Below, piece by piece: positions 45,331-54,687 of a stretch of 64,000 bases of DNA (the first letter of the stretch is position 1; the number at the start of each line of letters is the position of its first letter). The DNA lies in the NCBI RefSeq assembly GCF_020463795.1, contig NZ_CP080025.1:4957501-5021500 (forward strand), read 5' to 3'. The notes beneath the pieces are model-generated. The model was not told the origin of the DNA and did not search any database. It was given only the letters and a program-made list of their open reading frames with translations. The translations under genes were made by a program, and so were the position numbers. Origin of the DNA: Echinicola marina (GTDB lineage: Bacteria; Bacteroidota; Bacteroidia; Cytophagales; Cyclobacteriaceae).

Positions 45331-46068
45331 TCAAAGCACCTTGGCTTCGTTTTGTAAAAGTTTAACCAACTCCTCTACATTGTCTTTGTCGATAAGTTTC
45401 ACTGCTCCTTTAGTAGGTGGAAGCTCATAAGATACCGTCTTGGTGGCAGTTTTATCATTCACAGCCTCCACCACATTCAATGGCTTGGTCCTGGCAGACA
45501 TAATCCCTCTCATATTAGGAATTTTCCATTCTGCAATTGGTTCTTGACATCCTGCTACCAAAGGCAACTTTGCCTCCAAATATTCTTTTCCTCCTTCAAT
45601 CTCCCTGGCCATTTTTACGGTTTCCCCTTCAATCTCCAATTTCATAACCGGGGAAACAGATGGTACACCAAGCATTTCTGCGACCATTCCATGAACCATT
45701 CCACCATTGAAATCTATCGACTCTCTTCCCATCAATATTAAGTCATAATTGCCTTCTTTGGCATAATGAGCAATTTGATTGGCCACAAAAAGCGAATCCG
45801 AAGGAAAAGCATTAATTCTTACCGCCTCATCAGCTCCAATAGCCAAGGCTTTTCTCAAGGTAGGTTCTGTTTCTGCTTCGCCTACATTCAAAACGGTCAA
45901 ACTACCACCAGTTTGATCCCTAAGTTCAACTGCTCTCGCTAATGCATAATCATCATAAGGACCAATAATAAACTGTACCCCCGTTTTGTCAAATTGGGTG
46001 TTATTTTCGGTAAATTGAATCTTAGATGTGGTATCCGGGACGTGGGTAATACAAACCAGAATTTTCAT
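45331..46068 (-). CDS. etfB: Electron transfer flavoprotein beta subunit
   Basis: 245 aa from the ATG at 46068; an upstream in-frame ATG at 46116 adds 16 residues without family support. KILVCITHVPDTTSKIQF opens the AMP-binding fold, and LLMGRESIDFNGGMVHGMVAE is the EtfB signature. The order etfB-etfA with a 26 bp gap is standard. It forms the heterodimer that binds FAD and AMP. Confidence 0.97.
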   Translation of the reverse strand: MKILVCITHVPDTTSKIQFTENNTQFDKTGVQFIIGPYDDYALARAVELRDQTGGSLTVLNVGEAETEPTLRKALAIGADEAVRINAFPSDSLFVANQIAHYAKEGNYDLILMGRESIDFNGGMVHGMVAEMLGVPSVSPVMKLEIEGETVKMAREIEGGKEYLEAKLPLVAGCQEPIAEWKIPNMRGIMSARTKPLNVVEAVNDKTATKTVSYELPPTKGAVKLIDKDNVEELVKLLQNEAKVL

Positions 46069-46308
46069 ATGTATAATTTTATTGTCTATTAAAATACTTA
46101 AATCTTCCTTACACAAACTTCACAAGTTTCATGCAAAAAAAATATCCGCTGTCAAATTGGAAAAACTTATATGAACAGCAATATTAATGTTCCTTTTTTG
46201 TCAATTCTCCCAAACATGAATTAAACCATGTTTTTGGAATGACCAAAAATACAAAAAAACGTCTTTTATTACCCATCCGATTCCAATTGATTTTGGCTAT
46301 AGTCCATA

Positions 46309-46339
46309 ATTTATAGTTATACTTAACCAAACTATAAAT
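46309..46339. repeat. 10-bp perfect inverted repeat upstream of TPR-like gene
   Basis: ATTTATAGTT (46309-46318) and AACTATAAAT (46330-46339) flank an 11-nt spacer in the divergent region. Centre-to-centre distance of about two helical turns suits a dimeric regulator, but no regulator is known. Confidence 0.45.
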
Positions 46340-46448
46340 GCCTATTTCTAGCCTAAATCCTAATTTATCAGAAACATACGATAACCTTTGAGATATTCTA
46401 ACCTAATAAGGTTCCCAGAATGAATATAAAATCCTAACCGAAAAGCAC

Positions 46449-46456
46449 TATTTTTG
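46449..46456 (+). promoter_or_regulatory. Promoter -7 box for TPR-like gene
   Basis: TATTTTTG matches TAnnTTTG, 61 bp upstream of the ATG at 46518. No clear TTTG at -33. Confidence 0.5.
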
Positions 46457-46517
46457 TCCTGCGAGCAAGTATTCACGAAAAATCAATCGAAAAACATATC
46501 AAATCACTAGTCTTACT

Positions 46518-46850
46518 ATGAGTAAATCATCCCGAATTGAGCAATTATTGCAATTTATAAAAGATGAACCCGACAATCCTTTCAATATATATGCACTTGC
46601 CCTGGAACACCAAAATTCAGCGCCATCTAAAGCAGCAGAATATTTTGATCAGTTAATCACACATCATCCAAAATACCTCCCCACCTACTTCCATGCCGCT
46701 GCCTTTTTTGCTGAAATGGATCAAATTGACAAAGCCCAACAAATCTATAAAACGGGAATTGATTTGGCTCAAAGCCAAAATAACCTTCATGCCCTCAGGG
46801 AGCTAAAAAATGCCTATCAAAATTTTATTTTTGAAAATGACCTGGACTAA
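46518..46850 (+). CDS. Small tetratricopeptide-like repeat protein
   Basis: 110 aa, helical. Two TPR-like repeats are visible: NPFNIYALALEHQNSAPSKAA with YFDQLITHHPKYLPTYF, then AAAFFAEMDQIDKAQQIYKT. No signal peptide. TPR proteins mediate protein contacts; partner unknown. It converges with the oxidoreductase gene 13 bp away. Confidence 0.75.
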   Translation: MSKSSRIEQLLQFIKDEPDNPFNIYALALEHQNSAPSKAAEYFDQLITHHPKYLPTYFHAAAFFAEMDQIDKAQQIYKTGIDLAQSQNNLHALRELKNAYQNFIFENDLD

Positions 46851-46863
46851 GCACCTGTCATTT

Positions 46864-47871
46864 TTAATTTATTTTCACCACGATCTTGCCTGTCTGACTT
46901 CCATTTGACATCAATTCAAAAGCTTCTAAAACTTTCTCCAAAGGCCTTACTGAATCGATCACTGGTTGTATACTTTCTTTTGTAACAAAATCCACCATAT
47001 CCCTAAAATCCTGATCACTGCCCATGGTTGTACCCTGAATGGTCAATTGATTCCAAAAGACTCTTCTAGCATCTAACATGGGTGGATTCCCTAAAGTAGC
47101 GCCATAAAAAACAAGTTTTCCTCCTGGAACCAATAAATTGATCAGTCCTGGAAGAGTATCCCCCATTGCTGAATCTATGATCAGATCGAATCCCCCGCTA
47201 ATAGATTTGGCCTCTTCAACCCAAGCTTCCTTCCTATAGTCAAAACCCGCTTTTGCACCAAGCTCTAAAGCCTTGTTGATCTTATCTTCCTTACTACTAT
47301 TGACGTAAACCTCTGCCCCAGCGACAATACCATATTGTGTGGCAAATTGTGCCACTCCACCCCCAAAACCTGTCACCAAAACCTTTTGGCCAGCCTTTAC
47401 CTGGCCATGATAAAACAAGGCCCTGTATGCCGTCAAACCGGCCAAAGGTAGGGCTGCTGCTTCCTCAAATGACATATGAGAAGGTTTACTAAGCAACCTG
47501 TCCACATCCACCTGTACATATTCAGCCAAAGTTCCATTTTTAGGCATGCCCAAAATCTGAAACTCGCCCGATTGTACCTTTTGATTTTCTCCCCAATGAT
47601 TGGCGGCATTGATGATAACCTCCTTGCCCAACCAATCCTTATCTACTTCCTCTCCTACCGCTTCTACTATCCCAGCTCCATCAGAACCCAAAATCACCCC
47701 ATTCTGAATATTGGGATACCGGCCTTGGCGACACCATTCATCTCTTCTATTCAGTGCAGCAGCATACAACTTCACTCTTACCTCATGAGATTGCAAAGCA
47801 GGCAATTCTACCTCACTTAACTTAATTCCAAAAGAAGTATTTTGATCTAAAACTAAGGCCTTCATGGTCAT
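46864..47871 (-). CDS. Medium-chain dehydrogenase/reductase (zinc-type alcohol dehydrogenase/quinone oxidoreductase-like)
   Basis: 335 aa. The N-terminal domain has LYAAALNRRDEWCRQGRYP and VILGSDGAGIVEAVGEEV, and the Rossmann domain has VLVTGFGGGVAQFATQYG. The usual structural four-cysteine zinc site is absent, so it resembles the quinone oxidoreductase branch that works without structural zinc. It would use NAD(P)H; substrate unknown. A second ATG at 47865 is an equally likely start. Confidence 0.88.
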   Translation of the reverse strand: MTMKALVLDQNTSFGIKLSEVELPALQSHEVRVKLYAAALNRRDEWCRQGRYPNIQNGVILGSDGAGIVEAVGEEVDKDWLGKEVIINAANHWGENQKVQSGEFQILGMPKNGTLAEYVQVDVDRLLSKPSHMSFEEAAALPLAGLTAYRALFYHGQVKAGQKVLVTGFGGGVAQFATQYGIVAGAEVYVNSSKEDKINKALELGAKAGFDYRKEAWVEEAKSISGGFDLIIDSAMGDTLPGLINLLVPGGKLVFYGATLGNPPMLDARRVFWNQLTIQGTTMGSDQDFRDMVDFVTKESIQPVIDSVRPLEKVLEAFELMSNGSQTGKIVVKIN

Positions 47872-47910
47872 TTAGAAATTGGTTATTGATGAACAATAAT
47901 AAACTAGCTA

Positions 47911-49509
47911 TTAAAAAGGTGCAGGCTCATTACTCCCTAATCCCCCAGGAAATGAATCGTCCTCATCTGGTCCATTGGCTTTACTTTGGATTCTGATCAT
48001 ATTACTGTCATCAAATCCTTTCCCCCCTGCCTCACTTGGAAATTTATTACCATACATGGCTTCCTGCGCTTGGGGCTGATAGGGAACATTGAGTTCCAAG
48101 TCAGCAAATTTGGTATACTTACCAATGAATCGAAGCCTAACAGTTTCCAGGGAACCACTTCTGTGCTTAGCGATAATTACCTCTCCAGTTCCTAAAGTAC
48201 TGTTTCCTTCTTCATCCTCATTGATACCGTAATATTCAGGTCGGTAAAGGAACATTACTATATCAGCATCCTGCTCGATCGCTCCTGATTCCCTCAAATC
48301 CGAAAGTTGTGGACGTTTATCTCCACCTCTGGTCTCCACAGCCCTGGAAAGCTGGGAAAGTGCAATCACTGGAACTTCAAGTTCCTTAGCGATCTTTTTC
48401 AAGGCCCTTGAGATACTTGAAATTTCCTGTTCACGGTTTCCACTAGCACTGGCTTTGGAATCTCCTGACATCAGCTGAAGGTAATCAATTACGATCATCT
48501 GAATATCACTTTGGGCTTTCAGCCTTCTACATTTTGCTCTCAATTCCAAAATCGAAAGTGCCGGTGTATCATCCACAAACAATGGTGCCGAAGACAGCTT
48601 ACTGGTCTTATGGATAAGCTGCTCCCATTCATAATCAGCCAGATTACCTTTCTTGATCTTTTCTGAATCCAATTCTGCCTCGGAAGAGATAAGACGGTTA
48701 ACCAACTGTACCGCTGACATCTCCAAGGAGAAGATGGCCACTGGTCTATTGTGGTCCACTGCTGCATTTCTGAGTACAGAAAGTACAAAGGCCGTCTTAC
48801 CCATCGCAGGACGTGCCGCAATAATAACCAAATCTGATTTTTGCCAACCAGAGGTTACCCTATCCAAGGCAGTAAACCCACTAGGCACCCCGGTCAAACC
48901 ATCTGAAAGATCTTTCTTACCCTCCAACTCTGAGATAGCCTCCCTCATAATGGATTTCATGTCCGCATAGTTTTTACGGATATTGTTTTCTGAAATCTCA
49001 AAAAGGGACTGCTCCATTGTATCCAAAAGCTCAAAAACATCTGTAGTTTCTTCAAATGCCTCAGATTGGATTTCCGAGCAAATACGGATCATATGGCGCT
49101 TCATGGCCTGCTCTGTAATGATCCGAGCATGATACTCAATATTGGCCGCAGAAGATATCTTAGAAGTCAGTTCAGTAATATAAAAAGCGCCTCCTGCTAC
49201 TTCCAACTTTCCATTCTTACGTAATTTGTTGGTTACCGTAAGCAAGTCTATGGGCTCACTTTCATTAAAAAGCTGAAGAATAGCATCATAAATCTCCTTA
49301 TGTGCATCCTTATAAAAACTATCAGGCTTAAGAATATCCACCACTGCCGTGATGGCCTCCTTTTCTAACATCAAAGCACCTAAAACAGCTTCCTCCAAAT
49401 CAATTGCCTGCGGTGGTATCTTTCCAACACCTACCCCAAAACCTTTCTCTGCGCCGTTTTTTCGCCTAAAAGATGATCTTTCTCTTCCTGTAGTATTTCC
49501 TTCTGCCAT
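47911..49509 (-). CDS. dnaB: Replicative DNA helicase DnaB
   Basis: 532 aa. The N-terminal domain (about 30-140, PPQAIDLEEAVLGALMLEK) leads to a RecA-like motor with Walker A ARPAMGKTA (232-240), FSLEMSAVQLVNRL and the Walker B VIDYLQLMSG. It unwinds the chromosome fork as a hexamer. There is no intein insertion. The C-terminus is extended by a Gly/Asp/Pro-rich tail, common in Bacteroidota. Confidence 0.98.
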   Translation of the reverse strand: MAEGNTTGRERSSFRRKNGAEKGFGVGVGKIPPQAIDLEEAVLGALMLEKEAITAVVDILKPDSFYKDAHKEIYDAILQLFNESEPIDLLTVTNKLRKNGKLEVAGGAFYITELTSKISSAANIEYHARIITEQAMKRHMIRICSEIQSEAFEETTDVFELLDTMEQSLFEISENNIRKNYADMKSIMREAISELEGKKDLSDGLTGVPSGFTALDRVTSGWQKSDLVIIAARPAMGKTAFVLSVLRNAAVDHNRPVAIFSLEMSAVQLVNRLISSEAELDSEKIKKGNLADYEWEQLIHKTSKLSSAPLFVDDTPALSILELRAKCRRLKAQSDIQMIVIDYLQLMSGDSKASASGNREQEISSISRALKKIAKELEVPVIALSQLSRAVETRGGDKRPQLSDLRESGAIEQDADIVMFLYRPEYYGINEDEEGNSTLGTGEVIIAKHRSGSLETVRLRFIGKYTKFADLELNVPYQPQAQEAMYGNKFPSEAGGKGFDDSNMIRIQSKANGPDEDDSFPGGLGSNEPAPF

Positions 49510-49871
49510 AACAACAAATGTAGCTCCTTTAAACCAAAGATTTTAAACAACTTATTCACACCCTATTAACAAATTCATTAATAAAGTGTTAAGTAACCTA
49601 TTACTGCTTACTATTACCTAATTCGCACCATTTCCTATATTTTTCCTCTTCTAAGATTTCAAGGAACCGGTAAAATTTGAGCAACAAATATAAGGGCATA
49701 TTTCACCAAATTCATACTAATTCTTCATTCCCTTGAGAAATTACAAAGAGGCGCTAGCAGGCACCGTAATTTTAATTCTAATATCTTATCTTTGGGAGAA
49801 AATAAAAATGTACCTTTTACGATTATCGGGCTTTTCTCTAATAGTAGCCATAATTTTCAAATAAAAAACAA
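49510..49871. other. Divergent intergenic region between dnaB and the exonuclease gene
   Basis: 362 bp. On the minus strand TACATTTG (49522-49515) is a perfect -7 box match but only 5 bp from the dnaB ATG, so it would give an almost leaderless message. On the plus strand TATCTTTG at 49787-49794 is a -7 match for the exonuclease gene. No gene in between. Confidence 0.5.
49787..49794 (+). promoter_or_regulatory. Promoter -7 box for exonuclease gene
   Basis: TATCTTTG fits TAnnTTTG, 77 bp upstream of the ATG at 49872. The -33 element is weak. Confidence 0.5.
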
Positions 49872-50678
49872 ATGACTTTAAACATAAAAACCCCTTTAGC
49901 ATTTTTCGACCTTGAAGCCACCGGAATAAATATTTCTACAGACAGAATAGTGGAGTTTTCATTTGTAAAAATCCACCCAAACGGTAAGGAAGAAATCAAA
50001 ACCATGAAAATCAACCCAACTATTCCTATCCCTAAAGAGGTTTCTTTGATTCATGGAATTTATGATGAGGACATTAAAGACGCCCCTACCTTTAAGGACA
50101 TCGCCAAAGAATTGCACCAGTTTTTGGACGGGGCTGACTTGGCAGGCTTCAATGTGCTCAAATTCGATATCCCGCTTTTGGTTGAGGAGTTTTTGAGAGC
50201 AGGAATAGACTTTGATATAGAAAAAAGAAACCTGCTGGATGCCCAGAAAATTTTCCACATGATGGAAAAAAGGAACCTGACAGCAGCCTATAAATTCTAT
50301 TGTGGCAAGACCTTGGAAAATGCGCATAGTGCTGAAGCTGACACCATAGCTACTTACGAGGTATTTAAAGCCCAAGTGGAAAGATATGAAAACGAAGAAG
50401 CCATTGATCTGCAAGGAAATAAACTTGGTATCATCGAAAATGACATGAAAAAAATCCATGCCCTGATCAACGAAAAAATGGTAGACCTAGCTGGAAGATT
50501 TATTTTCAATGATGATGGGGTGGAATGCTTTAATTTTGGCAAGCACAAAGGCAAACCAGTAGAAAAGGTCCTTCAAGAAGAGCCTAATTATTATGACTGG
50601 ATGATGAAAGGTGACTTTCCATTGGACACCAAAAGGAAATTTACCCAGATAAAACTGAGGAATTTTAATAATAGATAA
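49872..50678 (+). CDS. DnaQ-like 3'-5' exonuclease (DEDD superfamily)
   Basis: 268 aa. The ExoI motif FFDLEATG has catalytic Asp13 and Glu15; NVLKFDIPLLVEEF is ExoII; HSAEADTIATYEVF provides the ExoIII His-Asp. The C-terminal third (FNFGKHKGKPVEKVLQEEP) is an extra module often fused in Bacteroidota. It could be the polymerase proofreading subunit or a separate repair/RNA exonuclease. It is monocistronic with a terminator. Confidence 0.9.
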   Translation: MTLNIKTPLAFFDLEATGINISTDRIVEFSFVKIHPNGKEEIKTMKINPTIPIPKEVSLIHGIYDEDIKDAPTFKDIAKELHQFLDGADLAGFNVLKFDIPLLVEEFLRAGIDFDIEKRNLLDAQKIFHMMEKRNLTAAYKFYCGKTLENAHSAEADTIATYEVFKAQVERYENEEAIDLQGNKLGIIENDMKKIHALINEKMVDLAGRFIFNDDGVECFNFGKHKGKPVEKVLQEEPNYYDWMMKGDFPLDTKRKFTQIKLRNFNNR

Positions 50679-50681
50679 TCA

Positions 50682-50711
50682 AATGGCCGCTTAAAAAGCG
50701 GTCATTTTTTT
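50682..50711. terminator. Terminator after exonuclease gene
   Basis: AATGGCCGCTT pairs imperfectly with AAGCGGTCATT across a very short A-rich loop, followed by a T run ending at 50711. It lies between the convergent exonuclease and EcsC genes. Confidence 0.75.
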
Positions 50712-50731
50712 GAACATAATGTTTGCGGAGA

Positions 50732-51466
50732 TCAGCTCAGCTCCTTCTTCTTTTCAAAATACCTTAAACGATAACATTGTATGGCTGTTTTCCCTAAATG
50801 ATCGGTAAGCTGCCAATTGGCTATAGCGCCCACACCAGCACCAATAACAGGGATCAACTGGGCCAACTTGGCCAGATCCATATAATCCCTGTACTCTAAC
50901 TGAAAACTTCGCCAATCGAAATTGTCACCGCTATCTGGTAAGTTTTCCTTATAACTCGACCAATTTTCCAACAGCCCAATCAATTCTCTTCTTTTTTGTT
51001 GACTGCAAAAGGCCAACTGGAAAACATAAAGAATATAAATCCTTTCCCTGAAATCCTTTACATCATAGCCATACATGGATGCTACTTCAAACAGCATCTT
51101 CATCTTGATAGCCAGAAAAGCAGGAAAATCAACCATTCCCATTAATATCCCACCAGCACCCGTGACCGCCCCCTCCACAGAAGCTGTCCTCTGGTACCAT
51201 TTTATTTTATTCTTTATTTTTAGCTCCCTGCCCTCAAAGGGAATTTGCTCTACTATCTTGGTATTAATATAAGAGGAACCAAAAAGCACGCCTTTGACCA
51301 TTTTCTCAATGGCATAGGTAATGGCCTGGTGGATCTTGCCTGGAATGATCTCATTGATCTTGTGCTGAAGGCCTTTGGCCATTCTATTTATAATAGATGG
51401 ATTTTTCTTGACCATTTTGAGCCAAGCATTCATCTCATAAAAAGCTATTTCCTCGTAAAGCACCAT
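50732..51466 (-). CDS. EcsC family protein
   Basis: 244 aa. The EcsC domain is marked by EGAVTGAGGILMGMVDFPAFL and the hydrophobic helix-rich part around residues 95-125, plus LAKLAQLIPVIGAGVGAIANW near the end. EcsC proteins are membrane-associated and poorly understood. It is followed 29 bp upstream by the phosphodiesterase gene on the same strand, so they may be co-transcribed. Confidence 0.87.
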   Translation of the reverse strand: MVLYEEIAFYEMNAWLKMVKKNPSIINRMAKGLQHKINEIIPGKIHQAITYAIEKMVKGVLFGSSYINTKIVEQIPFEGRELKIKNKIKWYQRTASVEGAVTGAGGILMGMVDFPAFLAIKMKMLFEVASMYGYDVKDFRERIYILYVFQLAFCSQQKRRELIGLLENWSSYKENLPDSGDNFDWRSFQLEYRDYMDLAKLAQLIPVIGAGVGAIANWQLTDHLGKTAIQCYRLRYFEKKKELS

Positions 51467-51495
51467 ATTTATTCACCTCATATTTAAAAGATGGA

Positions 51496-52002
51496 TCATT
51501 TCAGACTTCCTCTCTTCCCTAATTCAACGACGCGAAGATTTTTTGGTTTGCCCTCTTCCAATTCAAATTTCAAAAGTGTTTTCACCTGATGAAAGCCATG
51601 GTTTCCGATCGCGCCGGGATTCATATAAAGACATCCTAACTCCGCGTCAAATTCTACTTTACAAATATGGGAGTGGCCACAAACAAAAATATTGGGCTTA
51701 ACTTCTTTGATTCTTTTCTTTACTCCTTTGGCATACCTAGGTGGCTTCCCTCCTATATGTAACATCAGCACTTTGGCTCCTCCCTGTTCAAAAACCAGTT
51801 CCTCAGGATACTTTTCCCTTGCAGCTTGATCATCTATATTTCCAAAAACCACCCTCAGCGTTTTTCCCTTGGGAAGGGAATCTATTACATTTTCCTCGCC
51901 AATATCCCCCGCGTGCCAGATTTCATCCACATCTTCCAAATGTTCAATGGTTTTTCCATCTATATAACTATGCGAATCAGAAATCAATGCTACTTTTATC
52001 AT
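51496..52002 (-). CDS. YfcE/MJ0936-type metallophosphoesterase
   Basis: 168 aa from the ATG at 52002; upstream codons to 52068 give a poor N-terminus. Calcineurin-like motifs: ALISDSHSY (metal-binding Asp and His), WHAGDIGEE, VVFGNIDD and the late VCGHSHICKVE. Such enzymes hydrolyse phosphodiesters using two metal ions; the natural substrate is uncertain. The gene precedes ecsC-like with 29 bp between. Confidence 0.9.
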   Translation of the reverse strand: MIKVALISDSHSYIDGKTIEHLEDVDEIWHAGDIGEENVIDSLPKGKTLRVVFGNIDDQAAREKYPEELVFEQGGAKVLMLHIGGKPPRYAKGVKKRIKEVKPNIFVCGHSHICKVEFDAELGCLYMNPGAIGNHGFHQVKTLLKFELEEGKPKNLRVVELGKRGSLK

Positions 52003-52186
52003 AATATTAAATATGCTTAACTTCTTATTGGAATTAGAAAATAAAAACAAAGAAATACATTTTGGCATTTGGATAAAACTACCTTTTAAAGATTAATCTG
52101 AAATACCTTTGAATTAGGAACAGTTTCTGCTCCGATTTCAAAGAATAATGTCTAATTGTTGTACTAAAAACAAAAATTCTCAATAA

Positions 52187-53548
52187 ATGAAATCCATTAA
52201 TCCCTATACTGGCGAGTTACTAAAAGATGTAGAAGAGCATTCCGAAGAGGATATTGATATAATCATTAATAAAGGTGAAGCCGCTTTCCAAGGCTGGAAA
52301 AAAAGGTCAATAGCTGAAAGAAGTTCTCTGATGAATAAGGCTGCTGAAATCCTTAGAAAAAACAAGGAAAAATATGCTGAAATCATTTCCTTGGAAATGG
52401 GAAAGGTGATTTCGGAATCCCGTGCAGAAGTAGAAAAATGTGCTTGGGTATGTGAATATTATGCCGAAAAATCAGCGGGTTTTTTAAAAGACGAGCCCAT
52501 TTACCTTCCCGATAGAAAAAAAGCCAAAGTAGTTTATGACCCCATGGGAATTATTTTGGCGGTAATGCCCTGGAATTTTCCTTTTTGGCAGGTTTTCAGA
52601 TTTGCTGCTCCCAACTTAACCGCAGGAAATACAGGTTTACTAAAACATGCTTCCAACGTTCCACAATGCGCCTTAGCCATTGAAGAAGTATTTACTAAAG
52701 CAGGATTCCCAAAAGGTGTTTTTCAAACTTTAATCATAGGATCCAAAGAAGTAGAAAAAGTCATTAACCATTCTAAAGTAAAAGCTGTGACGCTAACAGG
52801 TAGCGAAAAGGCGGGCCAAATTATCTCTGCCCAGGCAGGAAAACAAATCAAAAAAACAGTTTTAGAACTGGGCGGCAGTGATCCTTTTATCGTCCTCAAA
52901 GATGCAGACATTGAAGTTGCAGCAGAAACTGCGGCAAAAAGTCGCATGATCAATTTTGGTCAAAGCTGCATTGCAGCCAAACGCTTTATTATCGAGGCAC
53001 CAGTATATGATCAATTCATCAAAGCTTTTAAAACACATATTCAAAATTACCAAAGCGGCGATCCACTGGATGAAAAGACAGGGTACGCCTGCATGGCCAG
53101 ACCAGATCTAGCAGAGGAACTTTACCAACAGGTGAAATCCTCCATCGACCAAGGTGCCAAAGTAATTCTTGAAGGTAGTCGTCCGGATAAAGGAAAGGCG
53201 AATTTCAAACCTTATATATTAGGTGACCTGAGTCCTGACATGCCAGCCTATAGTGAAGAATTATTTGGTCCAGTCGCCGCTGTTTTTAAAGTCAAAGATG
53301 AAAAAGAAGCCATCGCCATGGCCAATGATTCCGATTTTGGATTGGGTTCAGCTCTGTGGACCAGTGATGCAGCAAAAGCAGATAGACTGGCCAGGGAAAT
53401 CGAATCAGGTGCTGTTTTCATTAACTCCATGGTTGCTTCCAACCCTCACCTTCCCTTTGGAGGCATAAAAAATTCAGGCTATGGAAGAGAATTAGCTGAA
53501 AATGGCATTAAGGAATTCGTGAATATCAAAACCGTTTTTATTGGCTAA
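52187..53548 (+). CDS. NAD(P)-dependent succinate-semialdehyde dehydrogenase-like aldehyde dehydrogenase
   Basis: 453 aa. The ALDH fold has the general base Glu227 (LELGGSDPF) and catalytic Cys261 in NFGQSCIAAKR; ILAVMPWNFPFWQVFRF is the typical nucleotide-entry loop. The short N-terminus and SCIAAKR match the succinate-semialdehyde/short-chain ALDH group, which oxidises aldehydes to acids. Physiological substrate not certain. Confidence 0.9.
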   Translation: MKSINPYTGELLKDVEEHSEEDIDIIINKGEAAFQGWKKRSIAERSSLMNKAAEILRKNKEKYAEIISLEMGKVISESRAEVEKCAWVCEYYAEKSAGFLKDEPIYLPDRKKAKVVYDPMGIILAVMPWNFPFWQVFRFAAPNLTAGNTGLLKHASNVPQCALAIEEVFTKAGFPKGVFQTLIIGSKEVEKVINHSKVKAVTLTGSEKAGQIISAQAGKQIKKTVLELGGSDPFIVLKDADIEVAAETAAKSRMINFGQSCIAAKRFIIEAPVYDQFIKAFKTHIQNYQSGDPLDEKTGYACMARPDLAEELYQQVKSSIDQGAKVILEGSRPDKGKANFKPYILGDLSPDMPAYSEELFGPVAAVFKVKDEKEAIAMANDSDFGLGSALWTSDAAKADRLAREIESGAVFINSMVASNPHLPFGGIKNSGYGRELAENGIKEFVNIKTVFIG

Positions 53549-53643
53549 CCATGTTTATTTTCTAATTATTGGTTAATTCCTCTCAGGGCTTGGTAATTGA
53601 AGGATTACTTTCTATTTTTACAGGCGAAAATTTTGGCTAAAAA

Positions 53644-54624
53644 ATGAGAATTATACAATTTAGAGAAGCATTAAGAGAGGCCATGAGCGAGGAAATGAGA
53701 CGCGATAAAAACGTGTTTCTCATGGGAGAAGAAGTGGCTGAATACAACGGAGCCTATAAGGTGACCCAAGGTATGTTGGATGAATTCGGACCTGAGAGAG
53801 TATACGATACTCCTATCGCAGAACTTGGCTTTGCTGGTTTGGGCGTTGGGGCCGGAATGAACGGTCTAAGACCTATAATAGAATTCATGACCTTCAATTT
53901 TTCTTTGGTGGCTATTGATCAGATCATCAACTCAGCAGCGAAGATGTATGCCATGTCCGGTGGCCAGTACAATGTCCCTGTAGTCTTCAGAGGACCTACT
54001 GGAAATGCTGGTCAACTTGGTGCCACCCACTCTTCTAACTTCGAAAATTGGTTTGCAAACACTCCTGGTCTAAAGGTAGTTGTCCCTAGCAACCCTTATG
54101 ATGCCAAAGGCTTATTGAAGTCCGCTATCAGAGACGACGATCCAGTTATTTTTATGGAATCTGAATTGATGTATTCAGACAAAGGAGAAGTACCTGAAGG
54201 AGAATATTTACTTCCTATCGGAGTAGCCGATATCAAAAGAAAAGGGACAGATGTAACCATTGTTTCTTTTGGTAAAATCATGAAAGTAGCTTTGGAAGCA
54301 GCTGAAGAATTGGCAAAAGATGGAATTGAAGCAGAAGTAATCGACCTAAGAACTGTTAGGCCTATTGACTACGCCACTGTTTACGAATCTGTTAAGAAAA
54401 CCAATAGATGTGTGGTAGTGGAAGAAGCCAACCCAATTTCTTCTTTAGCAACTGATATTGCATTTAATGTTCAGAAAAACATGTTCGATCATTTGGATGC
54501 TCCAGTATTAAGGGTGAATTCCATGGATATCCCATTGAGTTATGCACCTACTTATATAGAAGCTACTTTGCCTAATGTAAAAAGAACCATTGACGCTGTT
54601 AAGCAAGTTACTTACGCTAAGTAA
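53644..54624 (+). CDS. pdhB: Pyruvate dehydrogenase E1 component, beta subunit
   Basis: 326 aa. The thiamine-diphosphate fold of the alpha2beta2 type is shown by VFLMGEEVAEYNGAYKVTQG, IAELGFAGLGVGAGMNGLRP and FRGPTGNAGQLGATHSS. It works with E1-alpha, E2 and E3 to make acetyl-CoA. The alpha subunit gene is not next to it, which is common in this phylum. A strong terminator follows. 2-oxoacid specificity (pyruvate over branched-chain acids) is inferred from the overall sequence. Confidence 0.95.
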   Translation: MRIIQFREALREAMSEEMRRDKNVFLMGEEVAEYNGAYKVTQGMLDEFGPERVYDTPIAELGFAGLGVGAGMNGLRPIIEFMTFNFSLVAIDQIINSAAKMYAMSGGQYNVPVVFRGPTGNAGQLGATHSSNFENWFANTPGLKVVVPSNPYDAKGLLKSAIRDDDPVIFMESELMYSDKGEVPEGEYLLPIGVADIKRKGTDVTIVSFGKIMKVALEAAEELAKDGIEAEVIDLRTVRPIDYATVYESVKKTNRCVVVEEANPISSLATDIAFNVQKNMFDHLDAPVLRVNSMDIPLSYAPTYIEATLPNVKRTIDAVKQVTYAK

Positions 54625-54645
54625 TCCCAACAGTTTAAAATATAT

Positions 54646-54687
54646 AAGCGGTCATTGAGCTCATACTCATTGACCGCTTTTTTTTTT
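54646..54687 (+). terminator. Rho-independent terminator of pdhB
   Basis: AAGCGGTCA (54646-54654) pairs with TGACCGCTT (54671-54679); pairing continues inward with one mismatch. A run of ten T follows to 54687. Confidence 0.93.

Larger units (their letters stand above)
46069..46517. other. Divergent intergenic region between etfB and TPR-like gene
   Basis: 449 bp promoter region for both directions. It holds an inverted repeat at 46309-46339 and a -7 box at 46449-46456 (separate entries). On the minus side TTTG followed after 17 nt by TATTTTAA near 46085-46115 is a possible etfB promoter. A short AACATG/CATGTT pair lies near 46214-46233. No gene. Confidence 0.45.

Noticed and set aside
49959-50459. 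A 166-codon open frame antisense to the exonuclease gene
   Set aside because: It mirrors a clear DnaQ-like gene and has an unnatural, Phe/Val-rich composition.
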